From Aradus depressus (taxonomy: Eukaryota; Arthropoda; Insecta; Hemiptera; Aradidae), in contig OY759223.1 of NCBI GenBank assembly GCA_963662175.1, positions 20,809,460 to 20,873,459 on the forward strand: a DNA stretch of 64,000 nt, in the 5' to 3' direction. The notes beneath the pieces are model-generated. The model worked only from the letters and a program-made list of their open reading frames with translations. It searched no databases and was not told the DNA's origin. The translations under genes were made by a program, and so were the position numbers. Positions 10,407-20,380 of the stretch are shown one piece after another; position 1 is the first letter of the stretch; every line of letters starts with the position of its first letter.

Positions 10407-10681
10407 AGGTTAGGTTAGGTTTTAAGACTCATGCCCGGGCTTTAACTACGAGCTCATATCGCCTACTACCAGAGCGCTCTTTCATCACTCTGGTGGACAT
10501 GAGCCCGACTCTACTGTGGGAGTCCTAAATTTTTATTCACTTAGGGTAGGGGTCTTTAACGAGTACCTGACATCGTACAGGCTCGGGACCATCGCTTAAC
10601 GTCCTCTCCGAAGGACAGCGTGCTTAAGTTTATTTTACCTCCCAGATAAAATAAACAAAGGACCTGTACCGGGTTTCGACT
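10407..10681 (-). mobile_element. SINE-1, head-truncated
   Basis: Reads from GGTTAGGTTAGGTTTTAAGA through the standard SINE-1 tail and body, and stops inside the tRNA-like B box (CCGGGTTTCGAC). The A-box half is missing. The minus-strand 3' end carries ACCTAACCTAACC. Confidence 0.85.
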
Positions 10682-10689
10682 AGTTCTAA

Positions 10690-10998
10690 TTATATTATTT
10701 TATTTACAAATAGATATTTACAACTGTATACAAAATAAATACAACAAACAAATGTGCTAAGAGAGAGAAAATGTCAAGAGGGGAGAAATTTCATTTGTAA
10801 CTAATCACTGTCACTGCAGCTGCTAAGAAGGTCTTTAGGCCATTGACGCTTTAGACGTCGATGGGGAAGTATGGCAGAATGGAGAGCACGGACTAGAAGG
10901 TTATTGTGGGAACTAAGAGACGAAAATTGATTTTTGGGCTTGGATTTAGCAACTTCGGTGACAAAAGGTACGTTAAGGTCAGTGTGAAGAGTTTTGTT
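10690..10998 (-). repeat. Possible LINE 3' UTR sequence
   Basis: Minus-strand orientation suggested by TATTTACAACTGTATAC-AAAATAAATAC near 10700-10745, similar to 3' ends of other LINE copies here. It appears to continue at 11481 after an 11-bp duplicated junction. I cannot identify coding sequence in it. Confidence 0.35.
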
Positions 10999-11009
10999 GG
11001 AGAAGTAAT

Positions 11010-11469
11010 TTTTTTTTTTTTTCTTAATTTATTTATTCTACAATCTGTACAAACAATAACAATAAGCAGAAGTGATGACAAAGATGGCATGATAAAATAA
11101 TAAGTGATACAAAATATTTAAAACATAATAAGAAGGAAAGAAAAGAAATGAATAATACAAAATAAACAAACATATAGAAAAATAATAAACAGAATACGTA
11201 ATAAAATGAAAGAATAATATAAAATAAATAAAAAATAAAATAAACTAAAAATAACTAAATAAAATAAATAAAAATTTATAAGAAACTGGACGAGGACAGC
11301 ACCAGTAGGACTCCCGCACACTGCCATAGACCAGTCTCCAACTAGTGGAGAGGAGAGGAGGCGGCGGGAGACCAGCGCTGACCCTCCCACCACACTGCAC
11401 AACCATCCACTGTCCAGCAGTGGAGGAAGACCAGGAGGCGGGGCGTCGAAAGGATAGAGAGGCATGAGG
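11010..11469 (-). mobile_element. Poly(A) retroposon (LINE 3' fragment) with 11-bp TSD
   Basis: Flanked by GGAGAAGTAAT at 10999-11009 and 11470-11480. The plus-strand poly(T) after the first copy means the insertion is in minus orientation with a poly(A) tail. Its 5' part (11285-11469) is GC-richer and has an open minus-strand frame including DSGWLCSVVGGSALVSRRLL, which I do not recognise. The A/T-rich remainder contains ACAATCTGTACAAACAATAA, like LINE 3' ends. It is a truncated insertion of an unidentified LINE. Confidence 0.7.
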
Positions 11470-11480
11470 GGAGAAGTAAT

Positions 11481-12083
11481 AAGGAGCATTGGTTATTGCA
11501 TGAAGGATTTTGGATTGAAAGGATTGGAAGCCTTTGCAGAAACCCAGAGTTCAAGCCCTTAAGTCCACATAGGTTTGAGTACTGCGTTGAATATAAGTCG
11601 CTTTGTTTTTTCATTCATCCAAAGTTAATTTGTATCTTCTGTCTAGTAGTCTTAGTAAAACTTTATATCTTCTGTTCATGTACATTGAATGAAGGTTTGC
11701 TTAGTAAATCAGGTGCCTTCAAGCTAACGCGCTCTGTTACACAAGCTACAAGGTGACTAAGGTACAGTGTTTCATAGGAACAAACTTAGTGCCTTTAAGT
11801 TGAATTACAAGATTGGAAGGATCAGAGTTAGCCAATTAAAAGTTTGATAGTTGAAGTAAGCTGTCTCACATATAACGACAGTACAGAATACCATCAGGTC
11901 TGTCATAAGAAAATGGTTTCTCGTTCGTCTTCTCCAAACAAATCATGTTTTGATTACTTCCCCAACTTATGAAATTACATAATTGAATGTATAATTAGTC
12001 TTGTTCAATCAATATAAAGCTGGACGAATGAACCACCTCAAGAACGAAGATAAACATTACCTTAAAGAAAAACGTATGTTTAA
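11481..12083. other. Intronic sequence, no gene recognised
   Basis: Apparently unique sequence between the poly(A) retroposon and the piggyBac-like element. An 86-codon plus-strand frame at 11496-11756 has no recognisable domain or splice context. Confidence 0.4.
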
Positions 12084-12938
12084 CCCTAGACTACACGTCT
12101 CGGAGACGTATTCAAGATTTAAAATGTCAGCTGCTTCGCTTGACCTTTAAGTGTTTCCCCGTCCTTCCACCTATGCTTCGTTTGAGTAGCCTTGGGTTGA
12201 TTTAATTGGGTTCTAGCCACCGGTCTTCATAGTACTGAATTGTTTTCATAACATAGTGCGTCTCAGAGACGTAGAGTTAGTATTCAACGTAAATTATTCT
12301 ACGTCTCTTGGACGTGTTGTTATGAATGATTGGTGTATTTTTCTACGTCTCTCAGACGTATTATTATGAATAAAGGTACTTATTTATACGTCTCTGTGAC
12401 GTAGTATTAGTAATGATAGGTGCTTTCATCCATAACTCTGATACACGGTTTTAGGATATATTTGTATTTTATATTAATTATTTTATAAACGGCTTTGTTT
12501 CAAAACGCAACCATATTTTTTAGCTTTAACTAAAGTTATAAAACTAGCAAAAAAGTTGGTAAAAATAAATTTTTGAAGAATGTGTTGGTCACACACCTAC
12601 TATTTGTTCTACTTACTCTGATTTATTCGAATTCGACTCCTATTTTTTAGTTTGTGTTTTTTTTTAATAGGTTCTGAACAGAATATACCAATCAATTGTG
12701 TTTTTTTGCTTAAAAATAAGGAAAGAGTTTTAAAAGTTGTGAAGGAGTTATTAAAAATATTTTTAATGAATGTGTTGGTCATTTAAAATACCTTTTAGCA
12801 TAATAATTGAACACAATAATACGCATAACTTCAATACAAATCATTTCTGATAGCAAAAATGGATTTTTAATGCCATGTACCTCTGAGAGACGTATAGTTA
12901 GTAACAAATATATCAAAGTTTATGTTAGTATTCCAGGG
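12084..12938. mobile_element. piggyBac-like non-autonomous element with TTAA target
   Basis: TTAA occurs at 12080-12083 and 12939-12942. The left end begins CCCTAGACTAC and the right end is the inverted GTATTCCAGGG, the CCCTnGA form of piggyBac ends. Within 855 bp there are six imperfect 16-18-nt palindromes of the form TACGTCTC-n-GAGACGTA (near 12094, 12260, 12299, 12342, 12387 and 12880). No transposase frame is present, so this is a MITE or deletion derivative. The palindromes could be protein-binding sites, which is inference. Confidence 0.82.
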
Positions 12939-12949
12939 TTAAAAAAAAA

Positions 12950-13020
12950 AAATTGTCTATTTCACAAAATATATGGGAGTACTTTCGGTATTTCTATATT
13001 CTTCAGCCACGACTTACCAA
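12950..13020 (-). repeat. Penelope-like element terminus fragment
   Basis: ATGGGAGTACTTTCGGTATT followed by TCTATATTCTTCAGCCA closely matches 30150-30195, which is part of a Penelope-like insertion. On the minus strand it reads GGCTGAAGAATATAG...CCGAAAGTACTCCCAT, a hammerhead-like core (CTGAnGA...GAAA). Confidence 0.5.
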
Positions 13021-13155
13021 ATGCTAAATGAAAGTTCAACAAGTTTACAGAACAAACTGTCCCTTTTCAGCCCTCATGGGGTTTTTCCCTGTCCCTCTGA
13101 ACAGCGAAGCTTTAAAACATGGAAAACAGTAAAAATGAAATTATTCACTGGTTCA

Positions 13156-13255
13156 GGTTTTATGACTCTTGCCCGGGCTTTAACTTCGAGGTCATATCGC
13201 CTACTACCAGAGCGCTCTTTCGTCACTCTGGTGGACATGAGCCCGACTCTACTAA
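13156..13255 (-). repeat. SINE-1 3' fragment
   Basis: Near-consensus tail from GGTTTTATGACTCTTGCCCG to GAGCCCGACTCTACT. Body and head are absent. Confidence 0.8.
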
Positions 13256-13844
13256 AAGGTTATTTGATTAATTTGTTCTGGGGAAGTAGATTACACCGAA
13301 CTATTTTAGAATGTTTGACTCGAAGAAATAGAATCTCGATATGTATACAAATGTGGAAGAATAAATAACGAAATAAACGATAACAAAACACAGATACTGA
13401 AGATGGGCTTGCAGCCCTAAAAGCCGATATAATAAAAATAAATGTATATAATAAAAATAAGTTAATAAAGTGAGGAAAGAAAAACTGCAAAGAAATAAAA
13501 CTTTATTAGGAATCTCGTTAAATATCGAAATAACTATTTCTCTCTTCAAGTAAACTGCTGCTTCTCACTCCTTTTTAGTTCTTATAAAAAAATATCATGT
13601 AACATGCTTTTTGAGCAAAAATTTTGGTATTTGATGATTTCGGCTGGGCCAAATGAGTGGATATTGTCGATAATGTGGATCGCGAAAGTGGGGAGCGTCA
13701 CGTACTTTATTTGAAGGATCTTGACATAAAGCAACATCGCGAAGTGGGGAGAGGAGATTAGGATCAAGAGGCCACTGAAAACCTGGGATCGGCCATCGGT
13801 GGGACAATCTGCGCCGATCGTGTCGTTCCCAGCTCATGTTACAA

Positions 13845-14345
13845 TGGCTGTTTTTGTACTCGCCAGGAGTCAATGAATCGGTTGAACACAGGGTAGTTTC
13901 CGTCATGCCGTAGATCTAATCCCAAATATGATCCTGTCCCGTTAATCAACTCCACCCTAGCTTGGTCGTACAGCGGACATTGGCTGACTACATGTTCTGC
14001 AGTCTCGATGCCACTCCACGAACAGTTCGGGCTGTTTATATATGTTAAAATAAAAAGAGCTGATAATATTTTTGACATCCAATGATCAGGATATACCCAA
14101 GTAGAGCCAAGGTGTATTCGGACGTCCGGGAAGTATGTTTATGTCGTTCGGACATTCGTGACCAACCATTTTTCCACTATCCAATTCTGAACGATGTCCT
14201 CGCAACGCTCTGGTCTGAACTGTCCACGCATCTCTTCCTCCAAGGCTGGGCGTAAAAGCTCATCAATAGCTCCTATAGGCATTTTGCGTCCATCCAAGAC
14301 AGTCCAGTGGAATCAGCCAAAGAGGAGGGAGAGACGTAGGGGGCT
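13845..14345 (-). pseudogene. LINE RNase H/zinc-knuckle remnant
   Basis: The minus strand encodes LRPALEEEMRGQFRPERCED and QNWIVEKWLVTN, then after stops PNCSWSGIETAEHVVSQC and PLYDQARVEL. The same protein segments occur in the fragment at 17830-18420. They correspond to the spacer and Cys-rich end of R1/I-type LINE proteins. Stops and frame changes show it is inactive. Confidence 0.65.
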
Positions 14346-14529
14346 GATTCACCGACAACGTTTTTTTCATTTCAGGGGATTGAAAAACTCAACCAAATTT
14401 CGGTGAAAACTCAACTTCGAATTTCTCACCGATTACATAACTTCCTCTATACAGTACAACCTTGATAATGTGGCGGTTGGTTAGTCCGGCACGTTCAGTA
14501 ATCCGGCGCTCTTGACGTACTGCTTTGCT

Positions 14530-14604
14530 GCCTTCGCGCCACGCTGGATGTCTTCGCGCCACGCTGGATGTCTTCGCGCCACGCTGGATGTCTTCGCGCC
14601 ACGC
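14530..14604 (+). repeat. 20-bp tandem repeat, about four copies
   Basis: The unit CTTCGCGCCACGCTGGATGT repeats head to tail, the last copy changing to CGCGCCACGCAGAAAC. It lies inside the pogo-like element close to its left end. Confidence 0.9.
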
Positions 14605-14694
14605 AGAAACACCATGTAAACAAACACGCCTATTCTTGCGCTCCTCTCCCTTCCCACTTTTCCTATCTACTCATTCGGTACGCGGTTTGCACAC

Positions 14695-15000
14695 ACAGCT
14701 GGAATAAAGTCAAAAGCGACAACATCCAGTGTTCTTGGAAAAAAGGTCTTGCCAACGCACTCTGCTTTTAACTCTGAAGACATGATTGACGAATCTGACC
14801 AAGCTAACTCCGCAAACTCAACTATACAATTGTGTCCGAATTTAAAAACGAGTTTTCCAACAAATGTGGAGAAAATTGGCTTCACAGCACAAGCGAGGAG
14901 AAAAATTAGCAATACCCTTCTGACAAAGAAATACTCAACCAAGTTCGTTCCACGGATGACGACGAAGCCAATGATGACCTGGACGTTTCAACTCGGCGAA
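14695..15000 (+). pseudogene. pogo/Tigger-like transposase C-terminal remnant
   Basis: A plus-strand frame reads WNKVKSDNIQCSWKK, close to the A-W-x-x-V-x-x-x-T-I-x-x-x-W-x-K motif seen after the DDE domain of pogo/Tigger transposases. Later in another frame it reads STDDDEANDDLDVS, an acidic tail. The SINE insertion and several frameshifts break it. The catalytic DDE region is not present. Confidence 0.6.
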
Positions 15001-15003
15001 CTG

Positions 15004-15346
15004 AGGGCGCCGCTAGCTCAGAGGTATGCGTGCTTGCCTTCTGAGCTCAAGAACGTGGGTTCGAAACCCGACCGAGGCCCTTAGTTTATTATATCTGGGA
15101 AGTAAAATAAACTTAAGCACTCCGTCCTTCGCATGCGACGTTAAGCGATGGTCCTGAGCCTGTACAATGTCGGGTACTCGTTAAAGACCCCTACCCTAAA
15201 TGAATAAAAATTTAAGGTAAGCAAAATTTAAGACTCCCATAGTAGAGTCGGGCTCATGTCCACCAGAGTGACAAAAGAGCGCTCTGATAGTAGGCGATAT
15301 GATCTTGTAGTTAAAGCCCGGGCATGAGTCATAAAGCCTAAACCTA
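15004..15346 (+). mobile_element. SINE-1, full length, inside the pogo-like element
   Basis: Head GGGCGCCGCTAGCTCAGAGG (A box) and GGGTTCGAAACCCGACC (B box), full SINE-1 body, ending CATGAGTCATAAAGCCTAAACC. Flanks ACTCGGCGAACTG at 14991-15003 and ACTCAGCGAACTG at 15347-15359 match at 12 of 13 bases. This target duplication dates the SINE after the pogo-like insertion. Confidence 0.92.
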
Positions 15347-15839
15347 ACTCAGCGAACTGTGATCAACAGCGACGCATTCAACGCATTTAATGTCTGCACC
15401 AAATAGGTACAATAAAACGACATTGCATGATGTACTAGTGCTAAAAAAGATGCAAGAGTACGTTTTTGATAATATATTTAAAGCTAAGTAACAAAAAACA
15501 ATTAATGATTGTTTTTCATAAACCTTTTTCAGTTATTTTTATTTAATTTTATTTGTTCTTAGTACGTACATATTTTGTTTTATATGTACACATTTACATA
15601 GATATTGGTATCTTTCTGAAATATAAATGTACATACAAATACAATTTTTTTTTTTTTAAATCCCGATAATCCGGATTTTTTTGATAATCCGCGTTGGTCT
15701 GGTCCCACATGTGTCGGATTATCGAGATTGTACTGTACTTCGAACAGCTGAGAAAGTAAACATTTGAGTATAACATATATTTGTAAAGATTTACAATTGG
15801 GCCCTTTCGTGGTAACTAAATGACAGATAAACAATTGTA

Positions 15840-16399
15840 GCAATTAATATTATATTCGGCTTACTCGTTGGCTTCTAAGCCGTTTAACGGAGAGCCGATT
15901 CTCCTAAATATTTAATTGAAGGAAGGCAAGGCTTCTCACTACCTCTTGGTTTCGAGGAGGTCCCTGAAGTCAGCTGTCTTGTTGTTCTCCAATGTATTTT
16001 TCTCAGAAATACATTTAAATAAAGTCGTCAGTGGATAACCGGAAATGTACTTCCTCAATTAAGTTTCTGCTCTCCCTCCAATACCAAACAATCGATTGGG
16101 CTAAAAATCAATACATTTTGAGTCGATACATTCATTAAATCGACAATTATTTGGGTTTTTGAGTTGAGCCTCCCCCTCCTCTAATCCCATTTTCCTTTTG
16201 GTCGAATTGGCTGAAAATAAATATGTGTCGTCCTTATGACGTTATCTGATACATACTAAATATCGTGACGATATCTATATTCATTACATGTTTTGGGTGA
16301 AGCTCCCCTCTCTTTTTTTCGGCCAATTCGACTGTAAATTAATAGTTATCGTCCTTATGGGGTTCCTGTAATCTTATAATACTTCGTGTAGGTTTATAC
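15840..16399 (+). repeat. Family B repeat, left part
   Basis: From about 16040: TGTACTTCCTCAATTAAG, then TCTCCCTCCAATACC and TCGTCCTTATGACG phrases. It is interrupted by the hAT element at 16400 and resumes at about 17218 with GTCTATCGGTTATGTATAT. The 15840-16030 part is less certain. Confidence 0.55.
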
Positions 16400-17209
16400 C
16401 AGTGGTCGCCAAACTTTTGACCGACTGAGCTACCTTACAGCTCATAAACGTTACTGTGAGCTACCCAACAAAGTAGGGAGGGGGGAATAATACATGTTTT
16501 TGTTTAAATCCCACAGTTGTTTATTACATATAAATATATATTTCTAGTTTATATTAAATCTAATTAAATGCAATTTCTAACATTGCAATTAATAGCATAA
16601 GAATTTATATAACAAAATATTTGCATTAGAAAAACAGTTCAATGAGAGGAGTGGCACTGTTTTTTGTCATCAACAATTTTTTTAATGTTAGGCTCATATG
16701 TTGTAGCAGCCATTCGAATGCAGTTCTCCAAATGTTCATCAGTCAACCGGTTCCTGTACTTGTTTTTAATGAATTTCATACTAGAAAATGAAATATCACA
16801 CAGATATGTTGAGGTGAACATTGCCTTCACTCGTAAACCAGCCTGAACCAAAATTGGATATTTTTGCTTGGGAACAAAAGGCCTTTTTTCATTGCTTGAA
16901 GTGAGGGATTTTAATGAAAGGTCACTTTGAAAATCAATCAGTTCCATCTCCACTGCATAAGTTTTTTGTTTTTTGCTGGAACTCGCCATTATTAGAACAG
17001 TAACCGCAGTTCGAAGTATGCATAAAACACAAGAGAAATAAAATAACCTGCACTCACAATCACACACCAGACACTGACTGACGGACGCGCGGGACGCGTA
17101 GTGGGGATGAGGGGGATGAGTAGTGCAGATTAGCCAACCCAAGCGCTGCGTCTGAAATTTCCCCCTACCAAAAATTTCCCTGATTCGAGCCACGGTTTGG
17201 CGACCACTG
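16400..17209 (-). mobile_element. hAT element, internally deleted, with TIRs and TSD
   Basis: CAGTGGTCGCCAAAC at 16400-16414 is perfectly inverted at 17195-17209. Flanking octamers GTTTATAC (16392-16399) and GTATATAC (17210-17217) differ at one base. At 810 bp it is far shorter than an autonomous hAT element. It retains one minus-strand ORF for the C-terminal dimerisation domain (see the CDS at 16639-16989). The BED finger, catalytic core and insertion domain are missing. Confidence 0.93.
16639..16989 (-). CDS. hAT transposase C-terminal (dimerisation) domain ORF, internally deleted
   Basis: A 116-aa frame starts at an ATG at 16989 with MASSSKKQKTY, plausible as a transposase N-terminus, then passes straight into a C-terminal domain. 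That domain reads VEMELIDFQSDLSLKSLTSS, an in-place KRPFVPKQKYPIL stretch and CDISFSSMKFIKNKYRNRLT, with DEHLENCIRMAATTYEP near the end. F-S-x-M-K-x-x-K-x-x-x-R-x-x-L-T-D-x-x-L is the hAT C-terminal dimerisation signature. The DDE catalytic residues and zinc finger are deleted, so it cannot catalyse transposition. An open frame could be chance survival in a young element, or a dominant-negative partner for full transposase. The frame is open 204 nt further upstream, but those residues look non-conserved. Confidence 0.7.
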   Translation of the reverse strand: MASSSKKQKTYAVEMELIDFQSDLSLKSLTSSNEKRPFVPKQKYPILVQAGLRVKAMFTSTYLCDISFSSMKFIKNKYRNRLTDEHLENCIRMAATTYEPNIKKIVDDKKQCHSSH

Positions 17210-17217
17210 GTATATAC

Positions 17218-17404
17218 AGTCTATCGGTTATGTATATCGAGAACCCCATAAGAACGACAGCTATTGATTTTCAGTCAAATTGGCCAAATGGAAGGATGGA
17301 ATTAGGAGAAGAACCAGAATAAAACCTTAAGGACTTCTGCCGGGGATTGAACCCGCGATCTTGAGCTCAATAGGCAAGCACGCTTACCTCTAAACTACCG
17401 GCCG
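17218..17404. repeat. Family B remainder plus tRNA-like SINE head remnant
   Basis: 17218-17330 continues family B after the hAT insertion. 17330-17404 on the minus strand is a tRNA-like SINE-1 head: GGCGGCCGGTAGTTTAGAGG (degenerate A box), GCTTGCCTATTGAGCTCAAG and GGGTTCAATCCCCGGC. It ends directly at the target duplication of the next SINE. Confidence 0.6.
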
Positions 17405-17417
17405 CCATTTAATTATA

Positions 17418-17764
17418 GGTTAGGTTAGGTTTTATGACTCATGCCCGGGCTTTAACAACGAGGTCATATCGCCTACTACCAGAGCGCTCTTTCGTCACTC
17501 TGGTGGACATGAGCCCGACTCTACTGTGGGAGTCCTAAATTTTGCCTGCCCTAAATTTTTATTCATCTAGGTTAGGGGTCTTTAACGAGTACCTGACATC
17601 GTACAGGCTCGGGACCATCGCTTAACGTCCCATCCGAAGGACGGCGTGCTTAAGTTTATTTTACCTCCCAGATAAAATAAACTAAGGGCCTCGGTCGGGT
17701 TACGAACCCACGACCTTGAGCTCAGAAGTCAAGCACGCATACCACTGAGCTACCGGCGCCCTCT
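17418..17764 (-). mobile_element. SINE-1, full length with 13-bp perfect TSD
   Basis: CCATTTAATTATA flanks it at 17405-17417 and 17765-17777. On the minus strand the element starts GAGGGCGCCGGTAGCTCAGT, has the B box GGGTTCGTAACCC (one change) and ends CATAAAACCTAACCTAACC. This copy fixes the true ends of SINE-1, about 347 bp, and shows that the CCTAA-type tail belongs to the element. Confidence 0.95.
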
Positions 17765-17829
17765 CCATTTAATTATATATTGAAGATTAAAGTAATGTAA
17801 ACGTTTCTAAGAAAACAGTTCCAAGCTCT

Positions 17830-18420
17830 TATATTAAAATTTTGTAGGAAAAGATCTTACAAGAGACAAATAAATTTAACTTAACGATACAAATAAACTT
17901 TACGATTGGTAGGAAAGAGGCTATTTGGTGAGAAATCGTTTTTATTACCTGCATTCTCTTTGAACTCTTCCTACGCATGGAGAGTGAAGTGAGTTCCTGA
18001 CTGAGTGAGGGACTTCGGACAAACTGGCTGAACTGGGTAGCCGGTGTTCGGTGTGATCCGATCTCGCGAATTAGCTCCACTCTGGCCTGGTCATACAGCG
18101 AGCATTGGAGGACTAACATGTTCTGTAGTCTCGATGCCCTCACATGAACAGTTTGGGTTGTTCTTCCTTCTAAAGAAGACATGATAATATCTGGGACATC
18201 CAGTGGTTTCGTCATCTGAAACTTCGTGCCAACGTTGCTGCCATTTTCCCACTATCCATTCCTGGGCAATGTCCTTGCAATGCTCTGGTCTGGACTGTCC
18301 GCACATCTCTTCTTCCTGGGCTAAGCGTGAGGGCTCATCAATATTTGCTCCCAAAGACATATTGTGTCTACAATAGCCCGAGGTAACATCACCATTCAAG
18401 TCTATGGGAGGGGCTCCTGC
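17830..18420 (-). pseudogene. LINE RNase H/zinc-knuckle remnant, second copy
   Basis: The minus strand reads EPSRLAQEEEMCGQSRPEHC, KDIAQEWIVGKWQQRWHE, then PNCSCEGIETTEHV and QCSLYDQARVELIREIG. The segment order matches the fragment at 13845-14345. Frame changes separate the pieces. It lies within the predicted receptor intron. Confidence 0.65.
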
Positions 18421-18929
18421 TTACAGTTCGACAGTCTGCTCTCTGAGCTTGCAACAGAATTATACGCTGTCACTCCGTGAGGCGATGCCACCAACCGGTA
18501 CTTTGCTTGATTGTCTTATGCTAGGCGACTCAGGGCGTTAGAACTAATTGTTATCCTTTCCCTAATGGTTACAACAAACTTAGAAGGAAGATTCTAGAAA
18601 CTTCATTATAAGGGTTCTCTTTCTAAGCGAATCTTATAAAATACTTGCTGACTGAAGAGGTATTATACAAACAGTCTTTAAGAAGTAATTTTTAAAGCAA
18701 ATATTAAATTTTAAAGCAAATGAGTCAAGGTTGGGATTAAAATTGTTTGCACAGGACTTATTCCCGCTTGCCTTTCTGCTTTTTGGTGAGAAAACCTTTC
18801 CCTTTCAGGGTTAGCTAATATAGACCTTGGGTTTCTGTGCAGTAAAATAGTAAACAAATAAATGAATGTTCTTTTTTGAAATATTGTATATTCCAGGTTT
18901 AATGAGTTCCTATAGATATATCAGATAGG

Positions 18930-19028
18930 TTAGTTAGTTGTGACTCACGTCCGGGCTTTAACTACTAGGTCAGATCGACTAGAGTCCAACTCTACTGTGG
19001 CGAGCCCAACTCTACTGTGGGAGTCCTC
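18930..19028 (-). repeat. SINE-1 fragment, part 1 (split by a DNA transposon)
   Basis: GTGACTCACGTCCGGGCTTT-AACTACTAGGTC followed by a duplicated ACTCTACTGTGG block and GGGAGTCCTC. The SINE continues at 20066, after the TIR element. Confidence 0.7.
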
Positions 19029-19032
19029 AATT

Positions 19033-20061
19033 GAATCGCTTTTTTCAGAAACCCCATAACCGACCAAAAATTCGAAGTTTATACTGGTTTCTTGTAGTTG
19101 ATTGATTGACGTTACATTTGGTGCAGAAACCCAGTAAAATAACGTTCCTTATACCCCCATTTCGCGTTGTTGAAATATTCGTTTAGTGCAGAAACCTCAT
19201 AAGCGACATCACTTAGGTGGTTTCTGCGCTTAATACTTGTAACATGTTTTTTGTATTGAAGTTGTTTGTGGGATTTATCAGATATAAGAACGTTCTAAAG
19301 GTTGAATAATATTTAGTATTACAACTCGCACAGTCACAATCGACTAATTACTTGTCCACAATCGATATATGTTATAAAAGTCGTTTCTAGTATTATTCTG
19401 GGTTTTGATTTTTGTTTTGAGTTTTATAGCGATTATTTACCTTTCTCTGTTTTCATCGAAAACTCAAAGCCAACACGTTCATTAATGCATTACTACGTCA
19501 ACATTTTCTTTGAGAAAGGCCACTCTCCCTCCTGAGCTGCCAACTATGAAAATCTACCCTGCTGAGAAAATTCCAATTAACAAGAAAAAAATTGATGATC
19601 TGCAAAAGCTCGCTGAATACACCTCAGACTATGCTGAATTCTACACCATGATTTTGAGTTGGCCAACCTCTGAACTTGAAAGAATAGAAGACTTTAACTG
19701 CAGAATAATGCATCATATTATGTATTTTATTTTTACAAAAGACCTTTTTATTTACCAAAATAAAGTTCAATGTTATTAGAAGACCGCATTGTTGATTTTT
19801 ACCCTTAAATGAACTCATTAATATCATAAAAATGGTAAAAAAGTGTCATAAATTTATTTTATTGCAGAAACCCTATAAATGCAGAGGATGGATATATTTT
19901 TTTAACCCTCTTCTCCCACCTTAATGAATATAATAGTGTCCATGTTATGTATAAAACCTTCCTTTATATTCAGGAATTTTTTTGTAAAAAAATATCTGTT
20001 TTTCTTAAATATCTCAAAACTTGAAATTATGCACTTATGGGGTTTCTGAAATAAACGATTC
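19033..20061. mobile_element. DNA transposon with about 27-bp TIRs and AATT target, superfamily unassigned
   Basis: Left end GAATCGCTTTTTTCAGAAAC-CCCATAA (19033-19059) is inverted at 20035-20061 with two mismatches. AATT sits just outside both ends. Undisrupted SINE-1 copies read GAGTCCTAAATTTTGCCTAC at this site, so AATT is best read as a 4-bp target duplication. Extra CAGAAACC words recur inside (near 19120, 19187 and 19865). A plus-strand ORF at 19510-19779 may be transposase debris. Four-bp duplications are reported for Sola-type elements, but I cannot confirm membership. Confidence 0.8.
19510..19779 (+). pseudogene. Possible transposase C-terminal remnant
   Basis: An 89-codon frame begins (after an alternative first codon) RKATLPPELPTMKIYPAEKI then PINKKKIDDLQKLAEYTSDY and AEFYTMILSWPTSELERIED. 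It has no catalytic motif I can identify. The Pro-rich start and the DLQKL...YAEFY pattern look like the end of an insect transposon protein, by impression only. It lies wholly inside the TIR element, which argues against a host gene. Confidence 0.35.
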
Positions 20062-20065
20062 AATT

Positions 20066-20200
20066 ATGCCTAAGTAGGTTCATTCACCTAGGGTATTTAA
20101 GGGTACCTGATAACGCACAAGCTTGAGACCATCGCTTAACGTCATCCCAGAAGGATGGCAGGGTCAAGGTTTTTTTACCTCCCGGTTTCGCCTATATATT
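20066..20200 (-). repeat. SINE-1 fragment, part 2
   Basis: ATGCCTAAGTAGGTTCATTC, CACCTAGGGTA, GACCATCGCTTAACGTC, AGAAGGATGGC and TTACCTCCCGG follow the SINE-1 order and continue the copy broken at 19028. The tRNA head is missing. Confidence 0.7.
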
Positions 20201-20380
20201 TTATATATCTTGTGAATAGACAATATTTTTAAAACACATACATTTATCTTTACATTTTGATCAGCTAGAGAAGAAAGGCGTTGGAGTATCCACTAGGGAA
20301 CCCCCATGGCTTTACAGTTAGTAATCTCTGATCCCACGGCTTACATTATGTTAGGGGCGGAAAACTCATTAGATACTCAC

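Larger units (their letters stand above)
14452..15735. mobile_element. pogo/Tigger-like element remnant interrupted by a SINE
   Basis: The ends are CAGTACAACCTTGATAATG at 14452 and the inverted ATTATCGAGATTGTACTG ending at 15735, each bordered by TA (14450-14451 and 15736-15737). Tc1/mariner-superfamily elements use TA. The interior carries pieces of a transposase C-terminus (14695-15000 and again after the SINE). A run of four 20-bp units lies near 14530-14604. The SINE at 15004-15346 is younger, with a 12/13 match duplication. Without the SINE the element is about 930 bp. Confidence 0.8.

Noticed and set aside
12084..12938. CRISPR-like array because of the regularly recurring palindromes
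   Set aside because: Spacing is irregular, copies are degenerate, and TTAA and CCCTAGA ends define a piggyBac-like element in eukaryotic DNA.
17405..17430. Interstitial telomere sequence
   Set aside because: Only two to three TTAGG units, always at the SINE-1 end, so it is part of the SINE rather than a telomere remnant.
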